A stretch of DNA of 10,511 nucleotides from an uncultured Prevotella sp. (lineage in GTDB: Bacteria; Bacteroidota; Bacteroidia; Bacteroidales; Bacteroidaceae): NCBI GenBank assembly GCA_934183135.1, contig CAKPRX010000077.1:1-10511 (forward strand). Direction: 5' to 3'. The position numbers and the translations under genes are program-made. The notes beneath the pieces were generated by a model. That model was not told the DNA's origin. It searched no databases and saw nothing but the letters and a program-made list of their open reading frames with translations. Positions 1 to 7,700 of the stretch are shown one piece after another; position 1 is the stretch's first letter, and every line of letters starts with the position of its first letter.

Positions 1-950
1 AGCACACCCTGCAGAAGATAGAGTATCTCCTGGGTCGCGGCAGCAGCTTCCGCAAGAACTTTGACGACCTGGTGCCCTCGGCCCGCCTGGGCTACAAGTT
101 CAGCGACGCCACCAACCTGTCGTTAGGTTACAAGATGCGCATTAACCGCCCCGGTATCTGGTATCTGAACCCCTATCTCGACGACCGCGACCCCGACGTC
201 ATATCGCAGGGCAACCCCAACCTGGACACTGAGAAGAGCCACGCCGTAGATCTACAGTTCAGCAGTTATACATCTAAGCTCACCTATACCCTTACAGGCT
301 TCTACCGATTTGTCAATAACAGTATAGAGAGCGTAGACCGTCTGGTCAACGACCGCGATATTGAGGGTCTGCCTAATCCTACCGGCAAGGACGTCATCTA
401 CTCGTCGTATGCCAACATAGGCCGCATCCAAAATGCCGGTCTGATGGCGTATGCCAACTGGACCCCTATTACCAATACCCGTATCACCCTTAATGGCAGT
501 GTGGGCTATAGTCACATGAGCGACGGCCAGTCGCTGCGCAACCATGGGTGGACCACCAATATCAATGCCAGCCTGCAGCAGACCATAGCCAAGACCTGGA
601 TACTCAGCGCGTCGTACTATGTGCAGACCCCGCAGCCAACCCTACAGGGCAAGGATGCCCGATACCAGTGGTACAACTTCTCGCTGAACAAGTCGTTTAT
701 GGACAAGCGGCTCACCCTGTCGGCCTATGTCACCAATCCGTTTAGCAAGCGCTATTTCTGCTATCGCAGCGAGACTGTGGCTGACAACTTCCGCAATACC
801 GCCAGCCAAAGCTGGTGCCAGCAGTACTATGGCCTGTCGGTAAGCTACCGCATAGGCAAGCTCAAAGCCAGTGTGAAGCACACCGAGCGCACCGTAGAGA
901 ATGACGATGTGAAACAGGGCGGCGGTGGCAATCAGGGCGGCGGCCTGTAG
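1..950 (+). CDS. Outer-membrane beta-barrel / TonB-dependent-receptor-like protein, C-terminal part (5' end outside window)
   Basis: The reading frame is open from base 3 and gives 315 visible residues before the TAG at 948-950; the start lies upstream of the window. The visible part is rich in alternating polar/aromatic strands (for example LTYTLTGFYRF, ITLNGSVGYSH, LTLSAYVTNPF, YGLSVSYRIGK), as in the C-terminal barrel of a SusC/TonB-receptor-like protein. The stretch INRPGIWYLNPYLDDRDPD followed by SQGNPNLDTEKS matches what I know of the OMP_b-brl_3 family (Bacteroidetes): an Arg-Pro, a Leu-Asn-Pro, then Gly-Asn-Pro-x-Leu and an acidic residue. The end SYRIGKLKASVK, then a basic/acidic linker and a Gly-rich tail (GGGGNQGGGL), is also usual for that family, so the tail is not a sign of frameshift. 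By family, the protein sits in the outer membrane; a full member would also carry N-terminal carboxypeptidase-like and plug regions that are not visible here. Its ligand cannot be inferred. Confidence 0.85.
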   Translation, partial: HTLQKIEYLLGRGSSFRKNFDDLVPSARLGYKFSDATNLSLGYKMRINRPGIWYLNPYLDDRDPDVISQGNPNLDTEKSHAVDLQFSSYTSKLTYTLTGFYRFVNNSIESVDRLVNDRDIEGLPNPTGKDVIYSSYANIGRIQNAGLMAYANWTPITNTRITLNGSVGYSHMSDGQSLRNHGWTTNINASLQQTIAKTWILSASYYVQTPQPTLQGKDARYQWYNFSLNKSFMDKRLTLSAYVTNPFSKRYFCYRSETVADNFRNTASQSWCQQYYGLSVSYRIGKLKASVKHTERTVENDDVKQGGGGNQGGGL

Positions 951-977
951 GCAGCCCCACGCGCCCACGGACAGTCT

Positions 978-1026
978 GCGCTGGTGCCACTCTGTATAAA
1001 AAAAGAGGGGGTGCCGGCGCTTTTTT
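978..1026 (+). terminator. Rho-independent terminator after the outer-membrane barrel gene
   Basis: The arm at 978-993 (GCGCTGGTGCCACTCT) pairs with 1004-1020 (AGAGGGGGTGCCGGCGC) as a long GC-rich stem with three G-T wobbles and one small mismatch/bulge. The loop is A-rich (994-1003), and six Ts follow directly at 1021-1026. It starts 28 nt after the stop codon and separates the barrel gene from the next operon. Confidence 0.8.
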
Positions 1027-1036
1027 CGCCTATTTT

Positions 1037-1068
1037 CTTGCTCATATCGGCCAAATGGCCTATCTTCG
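1037..1068 (+). promoter_or_regulatory. Bacteroidetes-type promoter for the DUF4251 operon
   Basis: CTTG at 1037-1040 (consensus -33 TTTG), a 20-nt spacer, and TATCTTCG at 1061-1068 (consensus -7 TAnnTTTG, one mismatch). Initiation would be expected near 1075, leaving about 25 nt of AT-rich leader before the ATG at 1101. The spacer holds an inverted repeat GGCC-AAAT-GGCC at 1049-1060, abutting the -7 box. Confidence 0.65.
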
Positions 1069-1100
1069 TAGACAGAAACACATAAATATAAGAATAGCGT

Positions 1101-1610
1101 ATGAAGAGATTGCTATTAATTGTAATGGCCCTTGCGCTGGTGGGCATGGGGGCCATGGCCCAGGAAACCAAGGAGAGCCGCGCCGTGCGCAAGGCCAAGA
1201 TGGCCAAGGATATAGAGGTGCTGATGACCAACAGCCACTTTGGCGTGGTGGTCAACGAGGCTTATCCTCGTGGCCTCTCACCGATAGCCATCAACTACGA
1301 CCGTGGTCTCACCGTACACGGCGACAGCCTGTACTCTAACCTGCCTTACTACGAGGGATTCTACCAGCTGTCGAGCAGCCGCGACAAGTCGCTCCGCTTT
1401 GATGTGCTGATGGAAAAGTGTGTCATCGGCAAGCGCCGTAACGGTCAGTGGGTGGCTAAAATCAAGGCCCACGACGAGAGCGATACCTATCGCTACGAAC
1501 TGATTGTCAATACTAACGGGCGCATAGATCTCACTGTGCGCACGGGCAAGGGACGTGCCATACGCTATACCGGCATCTTGACGACAGGTTTTAAAAAGAC
1601 AGAAGAGTAA
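1101..1610 (+). CDS. DUF4251-family exported protein (first paralogue)
   Basis: A 169-residue protein of unknown function. It has a Sec signal peptide (basic MKR, then hydrophobic LLLIVMALALVGMGAMA) with a likely SpI cut after A20 in AMA|QE, and no lipobox cysteine, so it should be released in the periplasm or beyond. The mature part shows DUF4251 hallmarks: a charged helix (about 22-45), HFGVVVNEAYP (46-56), the core HGDSLYSNLPYYEGFY (73-88), and a C-terminal strand set GRIDLTVRT...GRAIRYTGIL (140-160). It resembles the next gene along its whole length (shared HGD-S/T-L, LPYY, IDLTV and I-R-Y/F-TG motifs), which suggests tandem duplication. The ATG at 1101 lies about 26 nt after the expected transcription start. 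The next ATG lies 14 nt past its stop, so the two are very likely co-transcribed. Structures of DUF4251 proteins are beta-rich; no enzymatic role is established to my knowledge, and no catalytic motif is evident. Confidence 0.85.
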   Translation: MKRLLLIVMALALVGMGAMAQETKESRAVRKAKMAKDIEVLMTNSHFGVVVNEAYPRGLSPIAINYDRGLTVHGDSLYSNLPYYEGFYQLSSSRDKSLRFDVLMEKCVIGKRRNGQWVAKIKAHDESDTYRYELIVNTNGRIDLTVRTGKGRAIRYTGILTTGFKKTEE

Positions 1611-1624
1611 CCCATCGGCACGTT

Positions 1625-2125
1625 ATGAAAGCGGCAATCCTATCAGTGGTCACGGCCCTGTTACTCACGGCCTGTGGCACCCAAAAGCTCAGTGTGGCCG
1701 AGAAGGCAGCCCGTCTTGAGGCCCAAATGCAGCAGGTAGACAGCCTGGTGCGGGGCATGCGCTTCGGTATCGAGGTCAATGCCGCCTTTCCCCAGCGCGG
1801 CAACATGGTGAACCTCAATTACGACTACGGCATACAGATACATGGCGACACCCTGCGCTCGTATCTGCCCTACTATGGCCGCGCCTACCAGGTACCCTAT
1901 GGCGGTGGCAAGGCCCTCGACTTCAGCGAGCGTATACAGCGCCACACTCTCACCCAGGGTAAGAAGGGCGAACAGCAGTTGCAGATGTGGGTCGAGAACG
2001 ACGAGGATGTCTATGTCTACACCTTGAAAGTGTATGCCGGTGGCAACATAGACCTGACCGTTGAGTCGCATCAGCGTGACCGTATACGTTTTACGGGTCA
2101 GCTAACAGCGGAGGCTGACCGATGA
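1625..2125 (+). CDS. DUF4251-family lipoprotein (second paralogue)
   Basis: A 166-residue protein with an SpII lipobox LLTAC (Cys17) after a short hydrophobic stretch, so it is predicted to be lipid-anchored, unlike its SpI-processed neighbour. The mature region has a charged helix (about 22-42), then FGIEVNAAFPQRGNM (47-61), the core HGDTLRSYLPYYGRAYQ (73-89) with YGGGKALDF (92-100), and the terminal IDLTVES...RDRIRFTGQL (142-160), all typical of DUF4251. The LPYYGRAY core is closer to the family norm than LPYYEGFY in the first paralogue. The gene follows the first paralogue by 14 nt, and its stop overlaps the next start in ATGA (2122-2125), indicating translational coupling. Function is unknown. 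Envelope association is inferred from the lipobox and neighbours. Confidence 0.87.
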   Translation: MKAAILSVVTALLLTACGTQKLSVAEKAARLEAQMQQVDSLVRGMRFGIEVNAAFPQRGNMVNLNYDYGIQIHGDTLRSYLPYYGRAYQVPYGGGKALDFSERIQRHTLTQGKKGEQQLQMWVENDEDVYVYTLKVYAGGNIDLTVESHQRDRIRFTGQLTAEADR

Positions 2126-3231
2126 GAAAGCTGCTATTGCTGTTGGCTATGACGGCCACGCTGACGGCTCTGGCCGATGGCAACTATAGCATGCGCTATG
2201 TAAAGGGCCACTGGCTCTATCAGAAAGGGAGCGACACCAATGTGATAGATATGAACTTAGAGTGGCCCGAGATGATAGACGGAACGGTGGCCGTGCCTCT
2301 GCAGCGTGCGCTTACGCGGATGCTGTTCGGTGTGGCATCGAATACGATGGACTCGGCCCGTGCCGTCTTTTTCGACCGGTTCGGGCAGCCGGTTTCACGG
2401 CAGTTTGAGGCCATCCCCGACGACAGCCGTTTCTGCTACGTTACCTGCAAGTTGCAGCTGCTGGGTCATAGATATGGCCGCTACGTGTCTTTCCGTGTGT
2501 CGTATCAGTGCAGTCCCGAACAGTACTCTACTCAGAAGGGCGACACCATTCAGACACTAATCACCTACGACATGGTTAACGGCAAGGTGATGCACACGGC
2601 TGACCTGCTGCGGGTAAACAGATTGCAGGGCGGATATGCCGATGAGTCGCTAATCTACGCACTGCTTGCCGGGGCCGATGGGCAGTTGCCCCCACAGATA
2701 TATGCCTTACAGGTGGGCAACGCCTGTCTGGCCGATGGGGAAGTGCTGATAGACATGGGCTGCGCGACCGATGACGGCATGGTGCCCTTTACCACTACGG
2801 TGTCCGTCGACAAGGTAAGAAGTCTGCTCACCAAGGCAGGGCGACGGCTGATAGAGGGCGCACCGATGACCGTGAGTACGGTTACATATGCCCTGCCCAT
2901 GGTGGTAGGCACAGATACTATATATAATAAGGTGGACGAGGAGCCCCGGTTTGAGCAAGGCGGCATGGGACTGGCAGAGTACGTAAGGCGCAACCTGCAA
3001 CTGCCCGAGGGCTCGCGGCTGACACCTATTGGAGCCCGGCAGGCCATTGTGGCCTTTGTGGTAGATGCAGAGGGGCGTGCCATAGAGCCCCGCATACTCT
3101 TCTCGGCATCTCCGGAGATAGACCGGGAACTGGTGCGCCTGATAAGGCTTATGCCGGCCTGGAAACCCGCTGTCAAGGATGGTCGCAAGGTGAGCGTTTG
3201 GCGCAAATTGCCCATCACGATAAATGGCTGA
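2122..3231 (+). CDS. Exported protein with TonB C-terminal-like domain
   Basis: A 369-residue protein. The N-terminus is a clear signal peptide (MRKLLLLLAMTATLTALA, cut near residue 18). The central region (about 40-240) includes GRYVSFRVSYQC and TYDMVNGKV...DLL (119-163), reminiscent of DUF3298/RsiV-type domains with their strand-rich 'tYDl.tGk...DLf' signature; this match is tentative. Residues about 271-368 fit the TonB C-terminal fold well: an EEPRFEQGG entry, EYVRRNLQLPEG, IVAFVVDAEGRAIEPRIL, and the closing MPAWKPAVKDGRKVSVW with KLPITI. Known TonB proteins reach through the inner membrane with an N-terminal anchor and Pro-rich linker; here I see neither, so it is unlikely to be a standard energy transducer. 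Such domains are also found in Bacteroidetes periplasmic proteins of unknown role. The start is fixed by the ATGA overlap with the DUF4251 lipoprotein gene, and a terminator begins right after its stop. Confidence 0.8.
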   Translation: MRKLLLLLAMTATLTALADGNYSMRYVKGHWLYQKGSDTNVIDMNLEWPEMIDGTVAVPLQRALTRMLFGVASNTMDSARAVFFDRFGQPVSRQFEAIPDDSRFCYVTCKLQLLGHRYGRYVSFRVSYQCSPEQYSTQKGDTIQTLITYDMVNGKVMHTADLLRVNRLQGGYADESLIYALLAGADGQLPPQIYALQVGNACLADGEVLIDMGCATDDGMVPFTTTVSVDKVRSLLTKAGRRLIEGAPMTVSTVTYALPMVVGTDTIYNKVDEEPRFEQGGMGLAEYVRRNLQLPEGSRLTPIGARQAIVAFVVDAEGRAIEPRILFSASPEIDRELVRLIRLMPAWKPAVKDGRKVSVWRKLPITING

Positions 3232-3272
3232 AAGACTCGGGTAGGCACACTGAGTACTGCGGTCTTCTTTTT
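3232..3272 (+). terminator. Rho-independent terminator of the DUF4251/TonB_C operon
   Basis: AAGAC at 3232-3236 pairs with GTCTT at 3262-3266, continued inward by CG/CG and GGTA/TACT pairing with single-base bulges (T3237, G3259). The loop is about 11 nt, followed by CTTTTT (3267-3272). It begins immediately after the TGA at 3229-3231. The bulges make it weaker than the other two terminators in the window. Confidence 0.6.
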
Positions 3273-3279
3273 GATAATA

Positions 3280-3361
3280 ACCAGTATTTTAGTGGTAATA
3301 ATAGCTATAATGGTGACCACCGATACAATTAATGTTAAAATCATGGTGGACGCGATTACCA
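3280..3361 (+). promoter_or_regulatory. Cluster of TGGT/ACCA inverted half-sites upstream of the efflux operon (possible operator region)
   Basis: The AT-rich stretch carries ACCA at 3280-3283, TGGT at 3293-3296, a compact TGGT-G-ACCA at 3311-3319, ATGGT at 3343-3347 and ACCAT at 3358-3362. Longer pairings exist: ATAATGGT (3307-3314) with ACCATTAT (3358-3365), and TGGTAAT (3293-3299) with ATTACCA (3355-3361). The distal arm overlaps where the -33 element of the efflux promoter should lie. This could be repressor or activator binding sites, or RNA/DNA structure. No regulator gene lies in the window, and AT-rich chance repeats are possible. Confidence 0.3.
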
Positions 3362-3377
3362 TTATGGGAAAAATTAG

Positions 3378-3385
3378 TAACTTTG
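3378..3385 (+). promoter_or_regulatory. -7 promoter element of the RND efflux operon
   Basis: TAACTTTG is a perfect match to the Bacteroidetes -7 consensus TAnnTTTG. No good TTTG is present 19-21 nt upstream (the area reads GATTACCATTATG), so the promoter may be weak or activator-dependent. Initiation near 3392 would leave an AT-rich leader of about 85-90 nt before the adaptor ATG at 3480. A second imperfect box, AAACTTTG at 3397-3404, also lacks a partner. Confidence 0.55.
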
Positions 3386-3479
3386 CGCCATTAAAAAAAC
3401 TTTGTGGATAAAAAAGGTTTTCTTTTCCATGGTAAGTTTTTAGGGTACAAATACAATTATATTAATAACAATAATAGGT

Positions 3480-4691
3480 ATGAAAACTAAAAGTGTTTTA
3501 TTTGTTGCGGCTCTTGCAGCCCTTGCAACTTTGACATCATGTGGCGGAAGTAAAAAAGGAGGTCTGCCCAACTTCGGCGATGATGAATTTGCCGTGAGCA
3601 CTATCTCGGCTTCTAACGCTACCTTGCAGACTACCTATCCAGCTACCCTCAAGGGTATTCAGGATGTAGACGTGCGCCCCAAGGTATCGGGCTTTATCAC
3701 TAAGGTATGTGTACACGAGGGTCAGACGGTGGCCGCAGGTCAGGTGCTGTTCACCATAGACAGCGAGACTTATCGCGCAGCCGTGCGCCAGGCTCAGGCA
3801 GCCGTGAATACGGCCAAGGCCCAGCTGGGTACAGCTAAGCTCACCTATCAGAATAATAAGAAACTATTTGACAGCAAGATTATAGGTCAGTACGAGCTCT
3901 CCAGCTCAGCTAACAGCTATGCTACTGCCCAGGCTCAGGTGGCCCAGGCTGAAGCAGCATTGGCTTCGGCACGTGAGCAGTTGGCCTGGTGCTCTGTTAA
4001 AAGTCCGTCGGCCGGTGTCGTGGGCAGTCTGCCTTTCAAGGAGGGCGCGCTGGTAAGCGCTCAGGGACAGGCCCTTACCACCGTGTCAAATACCAGTACT
4101 GTCGAGGTGTTCTTCTCGGTAGCAGAAAAGACCATCTATGACCTTACCAAGAACAAGGGCAATATGCAGGCTGCCATAGCCTCGTTCCCTGAACTCAAGC
4201 TGCAGATGGCAGATGGCTCTATCTACAACCATCCGGGTAAGGTGGTAAAGATGAGCGGCGTAGTAGATGCAGCTACGGGCTCGGTGTCACTGATTGCCCA
4301 TTTCCCTAATCCGGAGAAGTTGCTCAAAAGCGGTTATACCGGACAGGTGGTAATACCTAATGTGAATAACAGCGCCATCGTGATACCCCAGGAGGCTTGC
4401 TCGCAGGTGCAGGACAAGATATTTGTCTATGTAGTAGGCAAGGACAACAAGGTTAAGTACACAGAGATAAAGGTGAACCCCCAGGACGACGGTGTGAACT
4501 ATATCGTAACTTCAGGACTTAACGTAGGCGACCGTATTGTGGTCAAGGGCATCACCAAGCTCAGCGATGGCATGCAGATTAAGCCTATCACCGTAGAGCG
4601 TTACAACCAGAAAATAGCCGAGGCAGCCAAGATGGCCGAGACACAGGACAACGCTCACGACTTCGCAGCTACCATGAGTGGTAAGAAGTAA
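3480..4691 (+). CDS. RND efflux periplasmic adaptor (membrane fusion protein), lipoprotein
   Basis: A 403-residue AcrA/MexA-type adaptor that links the inner-membrane RND pump to the outer-membrane channel. It starts with a signal and lipobox LTSC (Cys21), giving an anchored lipoprotein as in AcrA. Domain order: lipoyl/barrel-sandwich first half VDVRPKVSGFITKVCVHEGQTV (63-84); alpha-helical hairpin rich in Ala/Gln (about 97-170, with GQYELSSSANSYATAQAQV and AQAEAALASAREQL); lipoyl second half VKSPSAGVVGSLPFKEGALV (173-192); beta-barrel (about 205-290, with STVEVFFSVAEKTIY and LKSGYTGQVVIP); and membrane-proximal domain (about 296-370, VIPQEA...VKYTEIKV...GDRIVVKGITKLSDGMQI). Length is usual for the family. 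It is first in the operon, 39 nt before the permease. Substrates cannot be told from sequence, so I give no gene symbol. Confidence 0.95.
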   Translation: MKTKSVLFVAALAALATLTSCGGSKKGGLPNFGDDEFAVSTISASNATLQTTYPATLKGIQDVDVRPKVSGFITKVCVHEGQTVAAGQVLFTIDSETYRAAVRQAQAAVNTAKAQLGTAKLTYQNNKKLFDSKIIGQYELSSSANSYATAQAQVAQAEAALASAREQLAWCSVKSPSAGVVGSLPFKEGALVSAQGQALTTVSNTSTVEVFFSVAEKTIYDLTKNKGNMQAAIASFPELKLQMADGSIYNHPGKVVKMSGVVDAATGSVSLIAHFPNPEKLLKSGYTGQVVIPNVNNSAIVIPQEACSQVQDKIFVYVVGKDNKVKYTEIKVNPQDDGVNYIVTSGLNVGDRIVVKGITKLSDGMQIKPITVERYNQKIAEAAKMAETQDNAHDFAATMSGKK

Positions 4692-4730
4692 GTATATAGT
4701 AATGTACAGGATAAGAAAAAACAGTAAATT

Positions 4731-7700
4731 ATGACATTTACAAACTTTATAAAACGCCCGGTACTGTCGACGGTGGTCTCCATCTTCTTCGTGCTGCTGG
4801 GTACCATCGGCCTGGTATCGCTGCCTATCGAGCAGTATCCGAATATCGCGCCGCCTACCATCATGGTGTCGACCACCTATCAGGGAGCCGATGCGCAGAC
4901 GGTACTTAACTCGGTTATTGCCCCGTTGGAGGAGAGTATCAATGGTGTGGAGAACATGACCTATATGACCTCGTCGGCCAGCAACAGCGGTTATGCCAGC
5001 ATAACGGTGTATTTCAAGCAGGGGTCAGACCCCGATATGGCTGCCGTGAACGTACAGAACCGTGTATCTCAGGCTCAGGCCTTGCTGCCTGCCGAGGTTA
5101 CCCGCGTGGGAGTGACGGTGACCAAGCGCCAGAGCTCTAACGTTATCATGTTCGCCTTGTCGACCGATGACGGACGTTACGATGATCAGTTCGTGACCAA
5201 CTACGCGCTGATAAACGTCATCCCTGCTCTGAAGCGTATCAACGGTGTGGGTGATGTGCAGAGCCCTTCTACCCGTAACTACTCTATGCGTATCTGGCTG
5301 AAGCCTGAGAAGATGAAGGAATATGGTTTGATACCCTCTGATATTTCTAACGCCTTGGCAGAACAGAACATCGAGGCTGCCCCTGGTAGCTTTGGTGAGA
5401 GTTCGGATATGCAGTACGAATACACCCTGCGTTATAAGGGCCGTCTGAAGACACCAGTAGAGTATGAAAACATCATGATAAAGAGTACCACCACAGGCCA
5501 GACCCTTCGCCTGGGCGACGTGGCTAAGGTAGAACTCGGTGGTCTGCAGTATAATGTGAACCTGCTGAACAACGGCCAGCCTGCAGTGATGGGTATGGTG
5601 CAGCAGATAGCAGGCTCGAACGCTACTCAGATAGCCAGCGATGTCAAGGCCCAGTTGGATGAACTGAGCAAGAACTTCCCACCGGGTCTGAAATATACAG
5701 TCTTGATGGATGTTACAGAGTTCCTGTTTGCCTCTATTGAGGAGGTAATCTTCACCCTGTTTATCACCCTGGCCCTGGTGTTCTTAGTGGTGTACATCTT
5801 CTTGCAGGACTTCCGTTCTACGCTGATACCTATGATAGCCGTGCCTGTGGCTCTGATAGGCGCGTTCTTCTTCCTTTGGGTATTCGGATTCTCCATCAAC
5901 CTGCTGACGCTATCGGCCCTGTTGCTGGCCATTGCTATTGTGGTCGATGATGCCATCGTGGTGGTCGAGGCGGTTCACGCCAAGCTCGACCAGGGATATA
6001 AGAGTGCTATGACGGCAGCTATCGATGCCATGAACGAGATATCGGGAGCCATCATCTCTATCACATTGGTGATGTCGGCTGTGTTCGTACCTGTGTCATT
6101 CATCGGCGGTACATCGGGCTACTTCTATCGTGAGTTTGGTGTTACCATGGCTGTGTCTATCGTTATTTCGGCCATCAATGCCCTTACCCTGTCACCGGCC
6201 CTCTGTGCCATGCTGCTCAAGCCTCATGAGGAGGGGCACGAGGAGAAGGCCAAGTCGTTCGTTGACCGTTTCCACGAGGGTTTCAACTATCAGTTTGATA
6301 AGATTACCAACAAATATAAGGGTTGTGTACAGTGGGTTATCAACCATGGTATGATAGTAGGTGGTGCCGTAGTGGCCGGCATTGTGGCCCTGGTAGTACT
6401 GATGTCTACCACTAAGACTGGCCTGGTGCCTGATGAGGATACCGGTACTCTCTTTGCCTGTATATCGACGGCCCCAGGTACTACCCAGGAGCGTACTGCC
6501 GAAGTGGTGAAACAGGTAGACAAGATGTTGGCTGCCAACCCAGCTATCCAGACCCGCAATGCCATCATGGGTTATAGCTTTATCGGTGGTGCCGGTTCTA
6601 ACCAGGGTACTATCGTTATCAAGTTGAAACCTTTCGATGAGCGTCCTGGTGGTTTCTTCCACCGCATCAAGTGCGCCCTTACAGGTGGTGGCATCGAGGC
6701 GTTGTTCGTCAATCCTATGGAGGCTACCTCTGTATTGGGAATGATTTACAAGCAGACCGCCTCTATAAAGGATGCCCAGGTGTTGGCCTTTGCACCGCCT
6801 ATGATTTCCGGTTTCTCTGTACAGAATGGTATCACTATGACCATGCAGGACAAGACCGGCGGCGATTTGAATCGCTTCTATACCAACGTGCAGAACTTCC
6901 TGAAGGAGCTGAATGCCCGTCCTGAGATACAGACAGCCCAGACGCAGTATAATCCTAACTATCCCCAGTACATGGTAGATGTCGATGTGGCCAAGACCAA
7001 GCAGGCTGGTATATCGCCCTCGTCTGTGCTGACCGTAATGCAGGGTTATCTTGGTGGTCTCTATGCATCTAACTTCAATGCTTATGGTAAACTCTACCGC
7101 GTTATGATACAGGCCGGCCCCGAGAGCCGTATGCGCCCCGACGACCTGAACAATATCTATGTGCGCTGTGCCGACGGCACCATGAGTCCCATCAGTGAGT
7201 TTGTTACCCTGAAGAAGGTATTCGGGCCGTCTAACATCACCCGCTTCAATCTGTTTACTTCTATGGATGTCTCAGTAACGCCTAACAGCGGCTACTCTAC
7301 TGGTGACGGTATGAAGGCCATTGCCGAGGTGGCTAAGAACACGCTGCCCGACGGTTATGGTTACGAGTACTCGGGCCTGACTCGTTCTGAGGCAGAGTCG
7401 AGCAATTCTACCGGTCTGATTTTCGCATTGTGTATCGTCTTCGTGTACCTTATCCTGAGTGCTCAGTACGAGAGCTACATTCTGCCTCTGTCGGTAGTAC
7501 TGTCTATTCCGTTCGGTTTGGCGGGTGCCTTTGCCTTTACCGATATATTCGGGCACTCCAATGATATCTACATGCAAATCTCGCTCATCATGCTGATAGG
7601 TCTGTTGGCCAAGAATGCCATCCTTATTGTGCAGTTTGCTCTGGAACGTCGCCGTACAGGTATGGCCATCAAGTACTCGGCCATTCTGGGTGCCGCAGCC

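Noticed and set aside
903..947. Gly-rich tail of the barrel protein as a possible frameshift or degenerate end
   Set aside because: A Gly-rich tail after the last barrel strand is common in this Bacteroidetes family, and a strong terminator follows at the expected distance.
1101..2125. Tandem DUF4251 genes as one gene split by frameshift
   Set aside because: Each has its own signal sequence (SpI versus SpII) and a full-length domain, so they are tandem paralogues and not fragments.
2655..3362. Open frame of 235 codons on the minus strand crossing the end of the TonB_C gene and its terminator
   Set aside because: The translation is Ser/Thr/Arg-rich low-complexity sequence antisense to a well-supported gene, and it runs through the + strand terminator and AT-rich intergenic DNA.
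3397..3404. Second -7-like box AAACTTTG upstream of the adaptor gene
   Set aside because: It lacks the leading TA of the consensus and has no TTTG at the right distance; TAACTTTG at 3378-3385 is better.
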